From contig NZ_CP186274.1 in the NCBI RefSeq assembly GCF_049331405.1, forward strand, positions 9,114,001-9,178,000: a stretch of 64,000 nucleotides of DNA. Direction: 5' to 3'. The notes under the pieces are model-generated. The model was not told the origin of the DNA and ran no database searches. It worked only from the letters and a program-made list of their open reading frames with translations. This document shows positions 16,914-26,208 of this stretch, piece by piece (within the stretch, counting starts at the first letter, position 1; every line of letters begins with the position of its first letter). A program made the position numbers and the translations under genes. This stretch comes from PoT sp049331405 (lineage in GTDB: Bacteria > Planctomycetota > Planctomycetia > Isosphaerales > Isosphaeraceae).

Positions 16914-17606
16914 TTGATCCCCGACGACTGCCCGACGCTCGAGGCCCGCGACATCGGCCGATTGCGGCGCGGGGGTGATGACTGGCTGATCCGCCACGTC
17001 CGCTGCGTCATCGATCCGGGGGAGAGGGTCGCGATCACCGGGCCATCGGGGGCGGGGAAGACTGTGCTGCTCCGGAGCCTGGCCTTCCTCGACCCGCTCG
17101 ACGAGGGGGAGGTCCTCTGGCGAGGGACGCGCATCCTCGGCGACGACGTGCCGGCGTTTCGCGCCCAGGTCGCCTACGTCCACCAGCGGGCCGCCCTGTT
17201 CGAGGGGACCGTCCGCGACAATCTGCGATTACCCTTCGGGCTCGCGGTCCATCGAGGCCGGAGGTTCGACGAGGCCCGCGCATCGGATCTGGTGCGGAGG
17301 CTCGGGCGCGATGCGGGGTTCCTCGACAAGTCGGCCCGGGACCTCTCCGGCGGCGAGGCCCAGGTCATGGCCCTCACGCGGGTGCTCCAGCTCGACCCCA
17401 CACTCCTGCTGCTGGACGAGCCGACGTCGTCGCTCGACGGGGCCACCGCGGAGGCCGTGGAAGCCTTGCTGAATGCCTGGCAGCGCGAGGCTCCCGACGT
17501 CCGGAGCCTCGTCTGGGTGACGCACGACCCCCGACAGGCCGAGCGGGTCGCGACGCGTCGGATCCGGGTCGAGGCGGGGCGGATCCTGGCGGAGGCCCTC
17601 GCGTGA
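16914..17606 (+). CDS. fetA: FetA-type ABC transporter ATP-binding protein
   Basis: 230 residues, a single nucleotide-binding domain: Walker A GPSGAGKTVLL, Q-loop YVHQRAALFEGTV, signature LSGGEAQVMAL, Walker B LLLLDEPTSSLDG and switch His in VWVTHD. With the overlapping FetB permease it should form the FetAB exporter, which in E. coli lowers free iron and protects from peroxide stress. The start is TTG at 16914 without a clear Shine-Dalgarno, so it is uncertain by a few codons. The stop overlaps the next start by four bases (GTGA). Confidence 0.85.
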   Translation: MIPDDCPTLEARDIGRLRRGGDDWLIRHVRCVIDPGERVAITGPSGAGKTVLLRSLAFLDPLDEGEVLWRGTRILGDDVPAFRAQVAYVHQRAALFEGTVRDNLRLPFGLAVHRGRRFDEARASDLVRRLGRDAGFLDKSARDLSGGEAQVMALTRVLQLDPTLLLLDEPTSSLDGATAEAVEALLNAWQREAPDVRSLVWVTHDPRQAERVATRRIRVEAGRILAEALA

Positions 17607-18406
17607 CGAAGCCCGGGTATCTCACGCTCAGCTATCTACAGGTCGGCCTGGCGACGCTGCTGATCCTCATCAACGGCGGGATCTCGCTGGCCCTCCGGCT
17701 CGGGCTGGGCCGTCGCCTGCTCGTGGCGGCGGCGGCGACGGTGGTGCAGCTCATCCTCATCGGCCTGGTCCTGCAGTGGGTCTTCCGGCTCAACCGCTGG
17801 TATCTCGTCGTCGGGATCATGTCGGTGATGACTCTGGCCGCCTCGCGGGCCGCCATCCAGCGCACGCAGTTCCGCTGGCCGGGTTTATGGCTGGGTAGCG
17901 TCGCCTCGCTCTGGCTCAGCTCATGGCTCGTGGCGTTGCTGGCGTTGCTGGCGTTGCTGCGGGTCGAGCCCTGGTATTCGCCGCACTACGCGATCCCGCT
18001 CCTGGGGATGATCCTGGGCAACTCCCTGAACGGGGTCTCGCTCGGCCTGGATCGGCTCGGGAGCGAGTTGACCGCCCGGCGCGATCAGGTCGAGGCCCAA
18101 CTCGCCCTGGGTGCCACACGTTGGGAAGCGGCCCGGCGGCCGATCCAGGAGGCCGTGCGCACGGGGATGGTCCCCACGATCAACGCCATGATGGTCGTCG
18201 GCATCGTGAGCCTCCCCGGCATGATGACCGGCCAGTTGCTCGCGGGGGTCTCGCCGATCGAGGCCGTCAAATATCAGATCGTCATCATGTTCTTGATTTC
18301 ATCCGGCACCGCCCTGGGGACGGTCGCCGTCGTCCTCTTCAGCTACCGCCGCCTCTTCAACGACGACCACCAGTTCCTCCACCGGAGGATCGTCGAGCGG
18401 CGATAG
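17603..18406 (+). CDS. fetB: FetB-type (UPF0014) ABC transporter permease
   Basis: 267 residues with about seven membrane helices. Conserved UPF0014 segments are visible: NGGISLALRLGLGR, PLLGMILGNSLNGVSLGLDR, LALGATRWEAARRPIQEAVRTGMVP split over one loop (the ATPase contact), and INAMMVVGIVSLPGMMTGQLLAG. The GTG start overlaps the fetA stop, so translation is coupled. The pair is a putative iron exporter; together with the FTR1 operon the window carries both an import and an export route for iron. A triple LLA repeat near residues 113-120 is coded by a near-perfect 9-base repeat. Confidence 0.9.
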   Translation: MTKPGYLTLSYLQVGLATLLILINGGISLALRLGLGRRLLVAAAATVVQLILIGLVLQWVFRLNRWYLVVGIMSVMTLAASRAAIQRTQFRWPGLWLGSVASLWLSSWLVALLALLALLRVEPWYSPHYAIPLLGMILGNSLNGVSLGLDRLGSELTARRDQVEAQLALGATRWEAARRPIQEAVRTGMVPTINAMMVVGIVSLPGMMTGQLLAGVSPIEAVKYQIVIMFLISSGTALGTVAVVLFSYRRLFNDDHQFLHRRIVERR

Positions 18407-18463
18407 CCTCGTGGGACGTCGGGCCGTTGGAGATCCGCGACGAGCTACGTCGACTCATAAATA

Positions 18464-20851
18464 TTACTTCAACTCGATCGTCACGTCCTCGATCTTGCCG
18501 GTGAACGCGAAGGGGGGCTTGTAGCTGAAATCGACGGCCGAACCGACGTCCATGCCGATATCCAACCCCTCGCCGAGCGAGATCTGGTTCGGGATGGTCC
18601 TGGGGATCTGCCCCTCGGCGACCTTCTCGCCGTTCACCGACATCGTCACGGTCGCGCCCTTGCCTCGCTCGCCTTCCTTGCCCTCGTATTGGAAGTCGAG
18701 GACCAGCTTCACCTTCCCCTTCGGCAACGGAGCCTTGCCGGTGAACGTCGGTCGGTCCAGCTCGAGGTAGTTGTAAACGAAGGTCGGCTTCCCCTCGCGC
18801 ACATAGAGTCCATAACCGCCGACGAGGCCGCCGTGGGTCGCGATCATGCCCTCGGCCCCGCCATCAGGCACCTCGATGTTCGTCGAGAGGGTCCATGACT
18901 TGTTGAGGATGCGAGGGGCGGCCTCACTGGGCAGCCCGATCTGCCCCGGGTAATACGCGAACGTCGTGCGGTCGCCGGTGAGGCTCGGCCGGCCCATGAG
19001 TTCGGCGTTCAACCTCTCGACGGCCCGCCAGTCGAGAGGCAGCACGTTGTACTTCGCGGCCTCCACCCACCATTGATCCTGCAACTCGCGGAGCTTTGCG
19101 GGATTCGTCGCGGCGAGGTCATTCGCCTGCGAGAAGTCGTCGTCGACGTGGTAGAGCTCCCACTTCTGCTTGTCCGGGTCGAACGCCCCTCGGTTGGGCT
19201 CCCAGGGCGCGAACGACATGGCCGAGGCCATCCAACCGTCGTGATAGATGCCCCGGTTGCAGAGGAGCTCGAAGTATTGCGTCGTGCGGCGCCCCTTGGC
19301 CTTCGCGTCGTCGAAGGTGTAGCCGAAGCTGATCCCCTCGATCGGCTTCTGGGGTACCCCGTTCAGGTCGCTCGGGGCGTTGATGCCGCAGGCCTCGTAG
19401 ATCGTCGGGACCACGTCGATGGTGTGCGTGAACTGGCTGCGGACGCCCCCCTTGTCTTTGATCTTCGCCGGCCAGGAGATGATCATCGGATTGCGGATGC
19501 CGCCGAAGTGGCTGGCGACCTGCTTCGTCCACTGGAAGGGGGTGTCCATCGCATGGGCCCAGGCGCTCGGGAAGTGGTTGAAGTGCTTCGGGCCCCCCAG
19601 CTCGTCGATGACTTTCAGGTTGTCCTGCCACTTCTCCGGGACCCCGTTGAAGAACAGGTTCTCGTTGACCGACCCCTCGATGCCCCCCTCGGCGCTGGAG
19701 CCGTTGTCCCCGGCGATGTAGATGAACAGCGTGTTCTCCGCGCCGGGCAACTGCTTGATCGCCTCGACGACCCTGCCCATGTGGTGATCGACGTGGGCCC
19801 CGTAGCCCGCGAAGACCTCCATCATCCGGGCGTAGACCTTCTTCTGACCGGCTTCGAGCGAATCCCAGGCGGGCAGCCCTTGCGAGCGGGCCGTGAGCCT
19901 GGCGTCGGGCGGGATGACCCCGAGCTTCTTCTGCCGCTCGAACGTCTCCTCGCGGTATTTGTCCCACCCCATGTCGAACTTGCCCCGGAACTTATCGATC
20001 CAGTCCTTCGGGGCCTGGTGCGGCGAGTGGGTCGCGCCCGGCGCGACGTACAGGAAGAAGGGCCGGTCGGGCGCGATGCTCTTGACCTTGCGCGCCCAGG
20101 CGATCGACCTGTCGGCGAGGTCCTCGGTCATGTGGTAGCCCGGGTCGGTCGAGGCGGGGACGAGGTTCCGGTTCTCGTAGAGGACCGGGTTCCAGTGGTT
20201 CATATCTCCGGCGTTGAAGCCGTAAAAATAGTCGAATCCCAGGCCGTTGGCCCAGCGATCGAAGGGGCCGGCCGCGCTCGCCTCCCAGGGAGGCGTGTTG
20301 TGGTTCTTGCCGATCCAGGCGGTCATGTACCCGTTCTGGCGCAGGACCTCGCCGACGGTGCCGCAACTCCTCGGCAGCACGCAGGTGTAGCCGTCGTAGC
20401 CCGTCGCGGTCTCGCTGATCACGCCGAAGGCGGCCGAGTGGTGGTTGCGGCCGGTGATGAGCGCGGCGCGGGTCGGGCTGCACAGGGCCGTCGTGTGGAA
20501 CCGGTTGTACCGCAACCCCTCGGCCGCGAGCCTGTCCATCGTGGGCGACGGGATGCCGCCGCCGAACGTCGAGAACTGGCCGAACCCCGCATCGTCGAGC
20601 AGGATCAGGACGACGTTGGGCGCCCCCTTCGGAGGCTGGACCGGCCGCGGGAATTGCGCCTTGTCCGAATCGAGGTAGGTGCGGCCGACGCTGCCGGGAA
20701 ACCGAAAGTCCGGCCTGGGCAGCACGGCGGTCATGCCCGAAGAATCCCGCTTCGATTCCTGGGCGAGGGCTGACGGGTCATGTTCGCCGGCGGCGAGCAC
20801 CGCGAGGATTGCACCCACCCAGATGGCAATGGGCTTGACTCGAGTCAGCAT
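18464..20851 (-). CDS. Arylsulfatase with C-terminal LamG-like domain
   Basis: 795 residues. An N-terminal signal peptide (IAIWVGAILAVLAAG) is followed by the alkaline phosphatase-like sulfatase domain: NVVLILLDDAGFG binds Ca2+, and CSPTRAALITGRN has Cys124 as the FGly precursor in the CxPxR motif. Further conserved parts are AWIGKNHNTP and YIAGDNGSSAEGG. The last about 130 residues form a beta-rich jelly-roll segment. The class hydrolyses sulfate esters, in planctomycetes often from polysaccharides; the substrate is unknown. ATG 20851 is chosen for its signal peptide and GGGGGA site; a longer frame runs to 21004. Confidence 0.93.
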   Translation of the reverse strand: MLTRVKPIAIWVGAILAVLAAGEHDPSALAQESKRDSSGMTAVLPRPDFRFPGSVGRTYLDSDKAQFPRPVQPPKGAPNVVLILLDDAGFGQFSTFGGGIPSPTMDRLAAEGLRYNRFHTTALCSPTRAALITGRNHHSAAFGVISETATGYDGYTCVLPRSCGTVGEVLRQNGYMTAWIGKNHNTPPWEASAAGPFDRWANGLGFDYFYGFNAGDMNHWNPVLYENRNLVPASTDPGYHMTEDLADRSIAWARKVKSIAPDRPFFLYVAPGATHSPHQAPKDWIDKFRGKFDMGWDKYREETFERQKKLGVIPPDARLTARSQGLPAWDSLEAGQKKVYARMMEVFAGYGAHVDHHMGRVVEAIKQLPGAENTLFIYIAGDNGSSAEGGIEGSVNENLFFNGVPEKWQDNLKVIDELGGPKHFNHFPSAWAHAMDTPFQWTKQVASHFGGIRNPMIISWPAKIKDKGGVRSQFTHTIDVVPTIYEACGINAPSDLNGVPQKPIEGISFGYTFDDAKAKGRRTTQYFELLCNRGIYHDGWMASAMSFAPWEPNRGAFDPDKQKWELYHVDDDFSQANDLAATNPAKLRELQDQWWVEAAKYNVLPLDWRAVERLNAELMGRPSLTGDRTTFAYYPGQIGLPSEAAPRILNKSWTLSTNIEVPDGGAEGMIATHGGLVGGYGLYVREGKPTFVYNYLELDRPTFTGKAPLPKGKVKLVLDFQYEGKEGERGKGATVTMSVNGEKVAEGQIPRTIPNQISLGEGLDIGMDVGSAVDFSYKPPFAFTGKIEDVTIELK

Positions 20852-21168
20852 GGCGATAATCCCCCGGCCGTTCGTATTGCGAGTGGATCCGCCATCGAGC
20901 CTCAGCGAACCACGCGGGGGAGCTCCCGGGAAATCAAACGGATTTCCGGCCGCCGCGACCTCCATGACGGACACTCTTGCCCGCCAGGATAACGCGCCAT
21001 GCACCCGGTAACAGGAGGTGGAGGGATCGGAGCCGAATAATTCAACAAATCGATCCGGCTCATGTCGGCCTGGCGATCATTCCAGGGATGCCGAATAGCG
21101 CCCTGATGAACCATAAGCCACTTCACTTGATGATTTCACCCCGGCCTGACGCATTCCTAATTGGATCC

Positions 21169-22305
21169 CTACCTCGTTGTCACGGGAGGTCCCAAAGCCT
21201 TGTGAAGCCTGTCGAGCTGGCTCGCTTTCTGGCCCGGGTCGTCCCGGTATCTCGTGATCTGATCACCGGATTGCGGGACGAACAGCGAGAGGCCGCAGGT
21301 TTTCAGCTTCCCGTCGGCGGCCACGAGCCGGAGGATCAGGTCCCTGCGCATCCAATCGGCGAAGTCGTCGAGCGGCAAGCGTCGACGCCGGTTCTCGCGA
21401 TAGGCGGCGTCAAGCCATTCCATCAGGTCGAAGAACTCTTCACCCCCGGCGGTAAAGCAGGGGGATAAGCCTTGAGGCCGGGTGATCTTCGTGTCGTGAT
21501 CGATGAGGGCGTCGACGACAGGCCCGAGGCGGTGGGGTAACTCGGCGAGCGACTTGCCATCGACACAGACATACGTCCTGAAATGCCGGTCGTCGTCCAT
21601 GATGCGGGTGGCGAGGTCCCTTCCCGTCGCGTCGGGATGGGAGCCGAGCCACTGGAACGTCGGTTCGTAGTAGGTGTTCGGGGCGCCAACGACATGCTGC
21701 GAAGAGAGGACGACGGAGGCGGTGTCGTGGAAGTTGTAGAGGTTCTCGACGGAAGCCCGGCCGCATTGCTGGAGGTAGACGAGGTCCACGGAGCCGGGCA
21801 CCGACGCACGGAAGGCGCGTAGCTTCTCGCCGACGAGGCGGCCATCCATCCAGCGTTTGGCCCCGGCGCTGCCAGGATTCTGGTCGGAGCACATCTCGTA
21901 GAGCCGGCCGCCGTGGTTGAGGAAGATGATCGCGTAGCGCTTCGCGGGGTACGTCTTCGAGGCCCAGGAGAGGTAGTCGCCAAGTACGTCTTCCGAGGCG
22001 CTGTTGTCGGTGGATTGCCGCTCGAACGAGACACCATCGGAACGAATCACGATCCGATTCAGGCCACGCGGATCCGGGTCGTCGGCCAGGACGGTCGCCA
22101 CCGTGTGGCTGTCTCTCACACCGCGGCCGATGGCCCGGAGGATCCCGGGGCCATGCGGGGCGAGGTTGTTGTCATACGACATGACGTAGATGAGCACCCG
22201 GTCATAAGCGGGCGGGATAGGGGACGGGGCTCGAGCGGATCCCTGGATGATGGGCTGGAGCAACAGCGCGACGGCGACCGGCATGAATCGCATCAACCGA
22301 GCCAT
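21169..22305 (-). CDS. Clostripain-family (C11) cysteine peptidase, secreted
   Basis: 378 residues with a signal peptide (MRFMPVAVALLLQPIIQGSA region). The caspase-like core of C11 peptidases is visible: strand RVLIYVMSYDNNLAP, catalytic His in IIFLNHGGRLYEM and catalytic Cys in VYLQQCGRASVEN at the end of the next core strand. The family cleaves after basic residues and often self-activates. The product should be exported. It stands alone, 202 bases after the disrupted moeA-like gene, which ends in its own terminator. Confidence 0.85.
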   Translation of the reverse strand: MARLMRFMPVAVALLLQPIIQGSARAPSPIPPAYDRVLIYVMSYDNNLAPHGPGILRAIGRGVRDSHTVATVLADDPDPRGLNRIVIRSDGVSFERQSTDNSASEDVLGDYLSWASKTYPAKRYAIIFLNHGGRLYEMCSDQNPGSAGAKRWMDGRLVGEKLRAFRASVPGSVDLVYLQQCGRASVENLYNFHDTASVVLSSQHVVGAPNTYYEPTFQWLGSHPDATGRDLATRIMDDDRHFRTYVCVDGKSLAELPHRLGPVVDALIDHDTKITRPQGLSPCFTAGGEEFFDLMEWLDAAYRENRRRRLPLDDFADWMRRDLILRLVAADGKLKTCGLSLFVPQSGDQITRYRDDPGQKASQLDRLHKALGPPVTTR

Positions 22306-22442
22306 GGCCTCACCTATCGACGATGTCTGACGCGGGAGTTGGGAGAGGAATCCGAGGATCCCCCTTTCGCGATTTGACCGCTCGAATTAAGACTACCGCA
22401 AATCCGGGCTTCGAGCCAAGGATGCAGGGGGTGTCGACGCGA

Positions 22443-22474
22443 AAGGGACGGCCCCGGTCTTGGGGTCGTCCCTT
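22443..22474 (-). terminator. Hairpin terminator after the moeA-like gene
   Basis: On the minus strand AAGGGACG-x-CCCC pairs with GGGG-x-CGTCCCTT around a six-base loop, and TTTC follows. It lies 33 bases after the moeA-like stop and before the clostripain-type gene. Confidence 0.6.
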
Positions 22475-22507
22475 CGGATGATGCGATCATGATTCCAAGA
22501 GACAACC

Positions 22508-23808
22508 TCAGCCGAGGCCGGTGGAGGGCCAGGGGCCGAGCGGGACGACCTCGACGACCTCGCCGCCGAGCCAGGGGCCGGTGCGGGGGGGGAGCAGGGC
22601 GAGGGCCTCGGCCTGGGTGAAGCCGAACAGGTCGTCCTTGCCCCGGTAGTGGATCGGAGTGGCGTGGAGGGTGCCGTTCTCGTCCTGGGTCAGGGTCGAC
22701 GGGACCGCCCAGAGCCGGTCGTCGGTCGGGCGGTGCGTGCCGTCCCAGACGGCCTTGAGGACGTCGGAGTACGGGTTCGACTCCCCCTGGAGCTTGCGGA
22801 TCAGGGGGCCGATTAAGAGGGAGACCACCGTCAGGGCCGCGATCGGGCTCGACGGGATGTGGAAGACATGGCTCTCGACCCGTCCCGACTCGCCCCGGAG
22901 GACGCCGTAATTCAGGCGCTTGCCCGGATGGAGCGAAATCCCCGAGACCTCGATGTCGACCCCCGCCCGCGAGAGGGCATAGGGGATGTCCCCCTCGGGA
23001 GGCCCGAGGATCACGACGACCGGGGCCGTCAGGGCCCGAGAAAGGGCGGCGTCGATGCCGTCCTCCGAGACCGTCCCCAGATCATGGGCGGTCGCACCCC
23101 AGCGCACGCAAGGGGCGACGACCGTCGGCCCCGCCGCGTTGCGTTCGCGATGCATCACCGGCTCCTCGCCGGGATTGACGAGGTGGTCGCCCACCGCCAG
23201 CACCGCCACGCGGACCCGCCGATAGCAGACCGGATGCACGCACGCTTGCGAGGCGAGCAATCCGACCATGGGGAGCCGGAGGGTGGTCCCGGCTGCGACG
23301 AGCTCGGTGCCCGAGCGGAGGTAGTAGCCTCGCCTGACGACGTTCTGCGCCGGCTCGACGGGGCGGAGGACCTCGACGAGCTTCGGCGGGCCGAGCCCCG
23401 GCTCCGGGCGGCTGTCCTCGGTCCTGAGGACGGCGTCGGAGCCGAGGGGCATGGGGTCGCCCGCCGTAACTCGTGCCGCTTCTTCGCGTTCGACCTCGAA
23501 CCCTTCCTCGTCCTCGCCGTCGCGGTCGAGCCCGACGGCGCGGAGGCGGGCCCCGGCAGCGCATCGGCGGCGCGGACGGCGTACCCGTCGAGCGCGGCGC
23601 GGTCGAAGGGGGGGAGGTCCACGTCCGCGATCAAGGGCTCGGCCAGGACGAGGCCGATCGCCTCGGCGAGGGCCACTTCGATCGCCTCGCCAGGCTCGGC
23701 TCGCTCCAGGATTCGATCCCTAGCCTCCGCCAACGACAACATCAAGCCAAGCCTCGGTTCTTCTATCACGATGCGGGTCTCTTCTACTATCTTGCCCCGA
23801 CCCTTCAT
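22508..23808 (-). pseudogene. moeA-like molybdopterin molybdenumtransferase, split by a one-base frameshift
   Basis: The N-terminal part is read from 23808 or ATG 23742 (MLSLAEARDRIL), with the conserved FDRAALDGYAVRAAD motif. Right after it, near 23552-23565, homology moves to another frame, which continues without a stop as GARLRAVGLDRDG, through MPLGSDAVLRTED, to the stop at 22508. One extra base would join both parts into a full-length protein; a -1 ribosomal shift would do the same. MoeA inserts molybdate into molybdopterin. Motifs also diverge: GDEL reads GDHL, GGxSxGD reads GPPEGD, and GLPGNP reads HIPSSP. This is a decaying or specialised copy, or a sequencing error. No other molybdenum-cofactor gene is near. 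Confidence 0.8.
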
Positions 23809-24066
23809 AAAAGTCGCATTGTAGCGAGGCGTGGGGATCGGCCAAGCCCGATTGGCGGAGGGGGGCCGGGGAGGGTCGTCGCAAACTTTTCGGTTCTTCC
23901 GTCGGAATCACTGGCCTTGACCCGTCTCCCCGGCCGATTCCCTAGGTGTGACCAAATCCCGAGAACCGTGCGGAACGTCGCGTCGGGCTCCTCGGGGACG
24001 GATCAGAACCGACTCCGACGGCGATCCGGAGTGATCGCCGACGAATGCCAAGGAGGGTGGAAACAA

Positions 24067-24540
24067 ATGTGGTCCCCCCGCACGGGATCGTCGTCGCAGC
24101 CGAAATACCGCCGCATGGCGGCCTGGACGGCACTGGCGATTGGCTGGCTCCTGCCCTCGGTGGGTTGCCAGGTTGAGTATGCCGGCATGACGCTGCCTTC
24201 GGGCAAGTACATGCACGATGACGTCCAGTACTTCTCGCCGGGCCCCGACTTCCCCTGGGCCAACACGCAGGCCGCGACCCAGCGGGCGCGGATGCAGGCG
24301 ATGGGGATCGAGCCGGCCGCGGGCCCGCTCGTGGCCCCGATGGCGGCGGGCGCCCAGCCCCCGTCGCAGAACCAGCTCGGCATGCCGTCGAACGTGAACG
24401 GCCCGCTGAACGTCGTCCCCCAGCCCCCCGCCCCCGGCGGAGGAGCCCCCGCTCCTGGCCCCACCGACGGCGTCGCCCCCGGCGTCGACCCCGGTTCGGG
24501 CGTCCAGGGCGCCCCGGCCGGGCCGGGCGGCCCGCTCTGA
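24067..24540 (+). CDS. Small Pro-rich lipoprotein, hypothetical
   Basis: 157 residues. A basic N-terminus and hydrophobic stretch (WTALAIGWLLPSVGC) end in a lipobox-like LPSVGC, predicting a lipid-anchored protein. The mature part has YAGMTLPSGKYMHDDVQYF, a pattern I associate with planctomycete lipoproteins of unknown role, and then a long Pro/Gly/Ala-rich tail. AGGAGG lies 12 bases before ATG 24067. It stands alone. The antisense frame over it is a GC artefact. Confidence 0.7.
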   Translation: MWSPRTGSSSQPKYRRMAAWTALAIGWLLPSVGCQVEYAGMTLPSGKYMHDDVQYFSPGPDFPWANTQAATQRARMQAMGIEPAAGPLVAPMAAGAQPPSQNQLGMPSNVNGPLNVVPQPPAPGGGAPAPGPTDGVAPGVDPGSGVQGAPAGPGGPL

Positions 24541-24831
24541 TCCTGATCTGAGCGGGCCTACAGGGCTGGGGACAACGTCCTCGACCCGGGGCGGAGGCCG
24601 AAAGCCTCCTCCCCACCTCGACATGCCGAGCGAACCCACGACACGGCTCCTGCCTCTTCGAGGCGGGGGTCGTGTCGTTCTCCATTCCGGATTTCCGACC
24701 AGCATGAGGCTCGCTCCCGGACCCGCCGATCTCGGCTCGGACTCATGACCCCACGCACGCTTGCCACGACGACGCCGAGTGCAGGCCGGCGTCTCGATCC
24801 TTCGCGAACATCCCCGGGAGGACACCTTGCC

Positions 24832-25527
24832 ATGAACGCGGAATCGATCGACTACCTATCGGCCCTCGAAGGCTACGCACTTTGGGCCTCCAGCTATGAC
24901 GACGACGGGAACCCCCTCATCGCCATCGAGGGCCCGGCCGTCGCGGACCTCTTCGGTCCGATCGCGGGGAAGGCCGTCCTCGACCTCGGCTGCGGGACGG
25001 GGAGGCATACCCTGGCACTCGCCGAGGCCGGGGCCGACGTCACCGCGGCCGACCAGAGCCCCGAGATGCTGGAAAAGGCCCGCCAGAAACTGGCGTCGCA
25101 CCCGGTCACCTGGGTCCGGCATGCCCTGCCGGCGCCGCTGCCTTTTGCGGACGGGAGCTTCGAACTCGTCGTGCTCGGCCTGGTGACGGAGCACATCGCC
25201 GACCTCGACGGCCTCTATCTCGAGCTCGCCCGGATCCTCAGGCCAGGCGGTCGGACGATCATCTCATCCCTGCACCCCGACCGGACGGCCGAGGGGCATC
25301 GCGCCCGGTTCATCGACAAGGAGACCGGAGAGCGCCGGCCGATCCTCGGCTATCACAGGACGGTTGAGGACTACAACATCGCGGGGGATAAGGCCGGGCT
25401 CGAACTCGAGGGCGAGCGGACGTTGATCGTGACGCCCGACGTCGGTGATCGGTTCCCGAGGGCCGTCCCCTACATCGGCCAGGCGCTGGGGTGGGTCGGG
25501 GTGTGGTCGAAGCCGAAGGTCGCTTGA
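24832..25527 (+). CDS. Class I SAM-dependent methyltransferase
   Basis: 231 residues. Motif I VLDLGCGTGRHTLAL binds SAM, followed by VTAADQSPEML (acidic residue contacting the ribose) and PFADGSFELVVLGLVTEHI (motif IV-like), then ELARILRPGGRTIIS. The fold is the UbiE/Methyltransf_11 type. The substrate is unknown. A GGGAGGA site lies ahead of ATG 24832; the in-frame start at 24745 adds only unstructured sequence. A small membrane protein gene follows 94 bases later. Confidence 0.88.
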   Translation: MNAESIDYLSALEGYALWASSYDDDGNPLIAIEGPAVADLFGPIAGKAVLDLGCGTGRHTLALAEAGADVTAADQSPEMLEKARQKLASHPVTWVRHALPAPLPFADGSFELVVLGLVTEHIADLDGLYLELARILRPGGRTIISSLHPDRTAEGHRARFIDKETGERRPILGYHRTVEDYNIAGDKAGLELEGERTLIVTPDVGDRFPRAVPYIGQALGWVGVWSKPKVA

Positions 25528-25621
25528 GATGATCCCGATGACTTGACGACCCGGGCGGCCCGCTCGAAGATGGGGTCGCAACAGTGCCATCCGCAACCCG
25601 CGACTCCAGGGCCGTTTCACG

Positions 25622-25966
25622 ATGCTCAGTCCGATGGTGGGTCAGGTCGTCCTCGGGATCTACGCCGGTCTCCTCGCCGCCGGCGGCCTCGTCGGTTTCC
25701 TCAAGGCGAAGAGCCGGCCCTCGCTGATCGCGGGGATGGTGAGCGCCCTGGCGGCGCTCGTCGCCCTGGGGCTCTCGGCCGCCGAGGTCTCGGTCGGCTT
25801 CCCGCTCGGTTTGGTCCTGTCCGTGATCCTGTGCGGGTTCTTCGGGTATCGCTTCGCCCGCAAGGGGGCGAAGTTCATGCCGAGCGGCCTGATGGCGATC
25901 GTCAGCTTCGCTGTCATCGTCGTCTTGATCGCCGTGCTCCTCGGCAACTCGCCGAAGGTCGCCTGA
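25622..25966 (+). CDS. TMEM14/UPF0136-type small membrane protein
   Basis: 114 residues with four hydrophobic helices and Gly-rich patterns typical of this family: IYAGLLAAGGLVGFLKAKS RPS at the first loop, then SLIAGMVSALAALVAL, a third helix and MPSGLMAIVSFAVIVVLIAVLL. Bacterial and plastid members include fatty-acid exporters of the FAX type; for bacteria the role is unknown. No signal for regulation is visible. The 242 bases after it hold no gene. Confidence 0.78.
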   Translation: MLSPMVGQVVLGIYAGLLAAGGLVGFLKAKSRPSLIAGMVSALAALVALGLSAAEVSVGFPLGLVLSVILCGFFGYRFARKGAKFMPSGLMAIVSFAVIVVLIAVLLGNSPKVA

Positions 25967-26208
25967 CCCCGCTTCGACCCCTCCGATCCGCCTCGCCCGC
26001 ACGCCCAAAGGGTGCGCACATCCTGATCCTTCGAGTCCAGGTTTAACGCGACGAGATGCAAGCCGACGCCGGGCAACGATTCCGGGCCCGGCGGCGATAC
26101 TCGGGGGCCCGGCCCGGGTTTACTCTGATATCAAGGCAAGGCAACTCGGCCCCTCCCGGCCGAGCCCCCCCGTCGTCGTGAATCTGGATTGGAAAGGACG
26201 ATAGAGGC

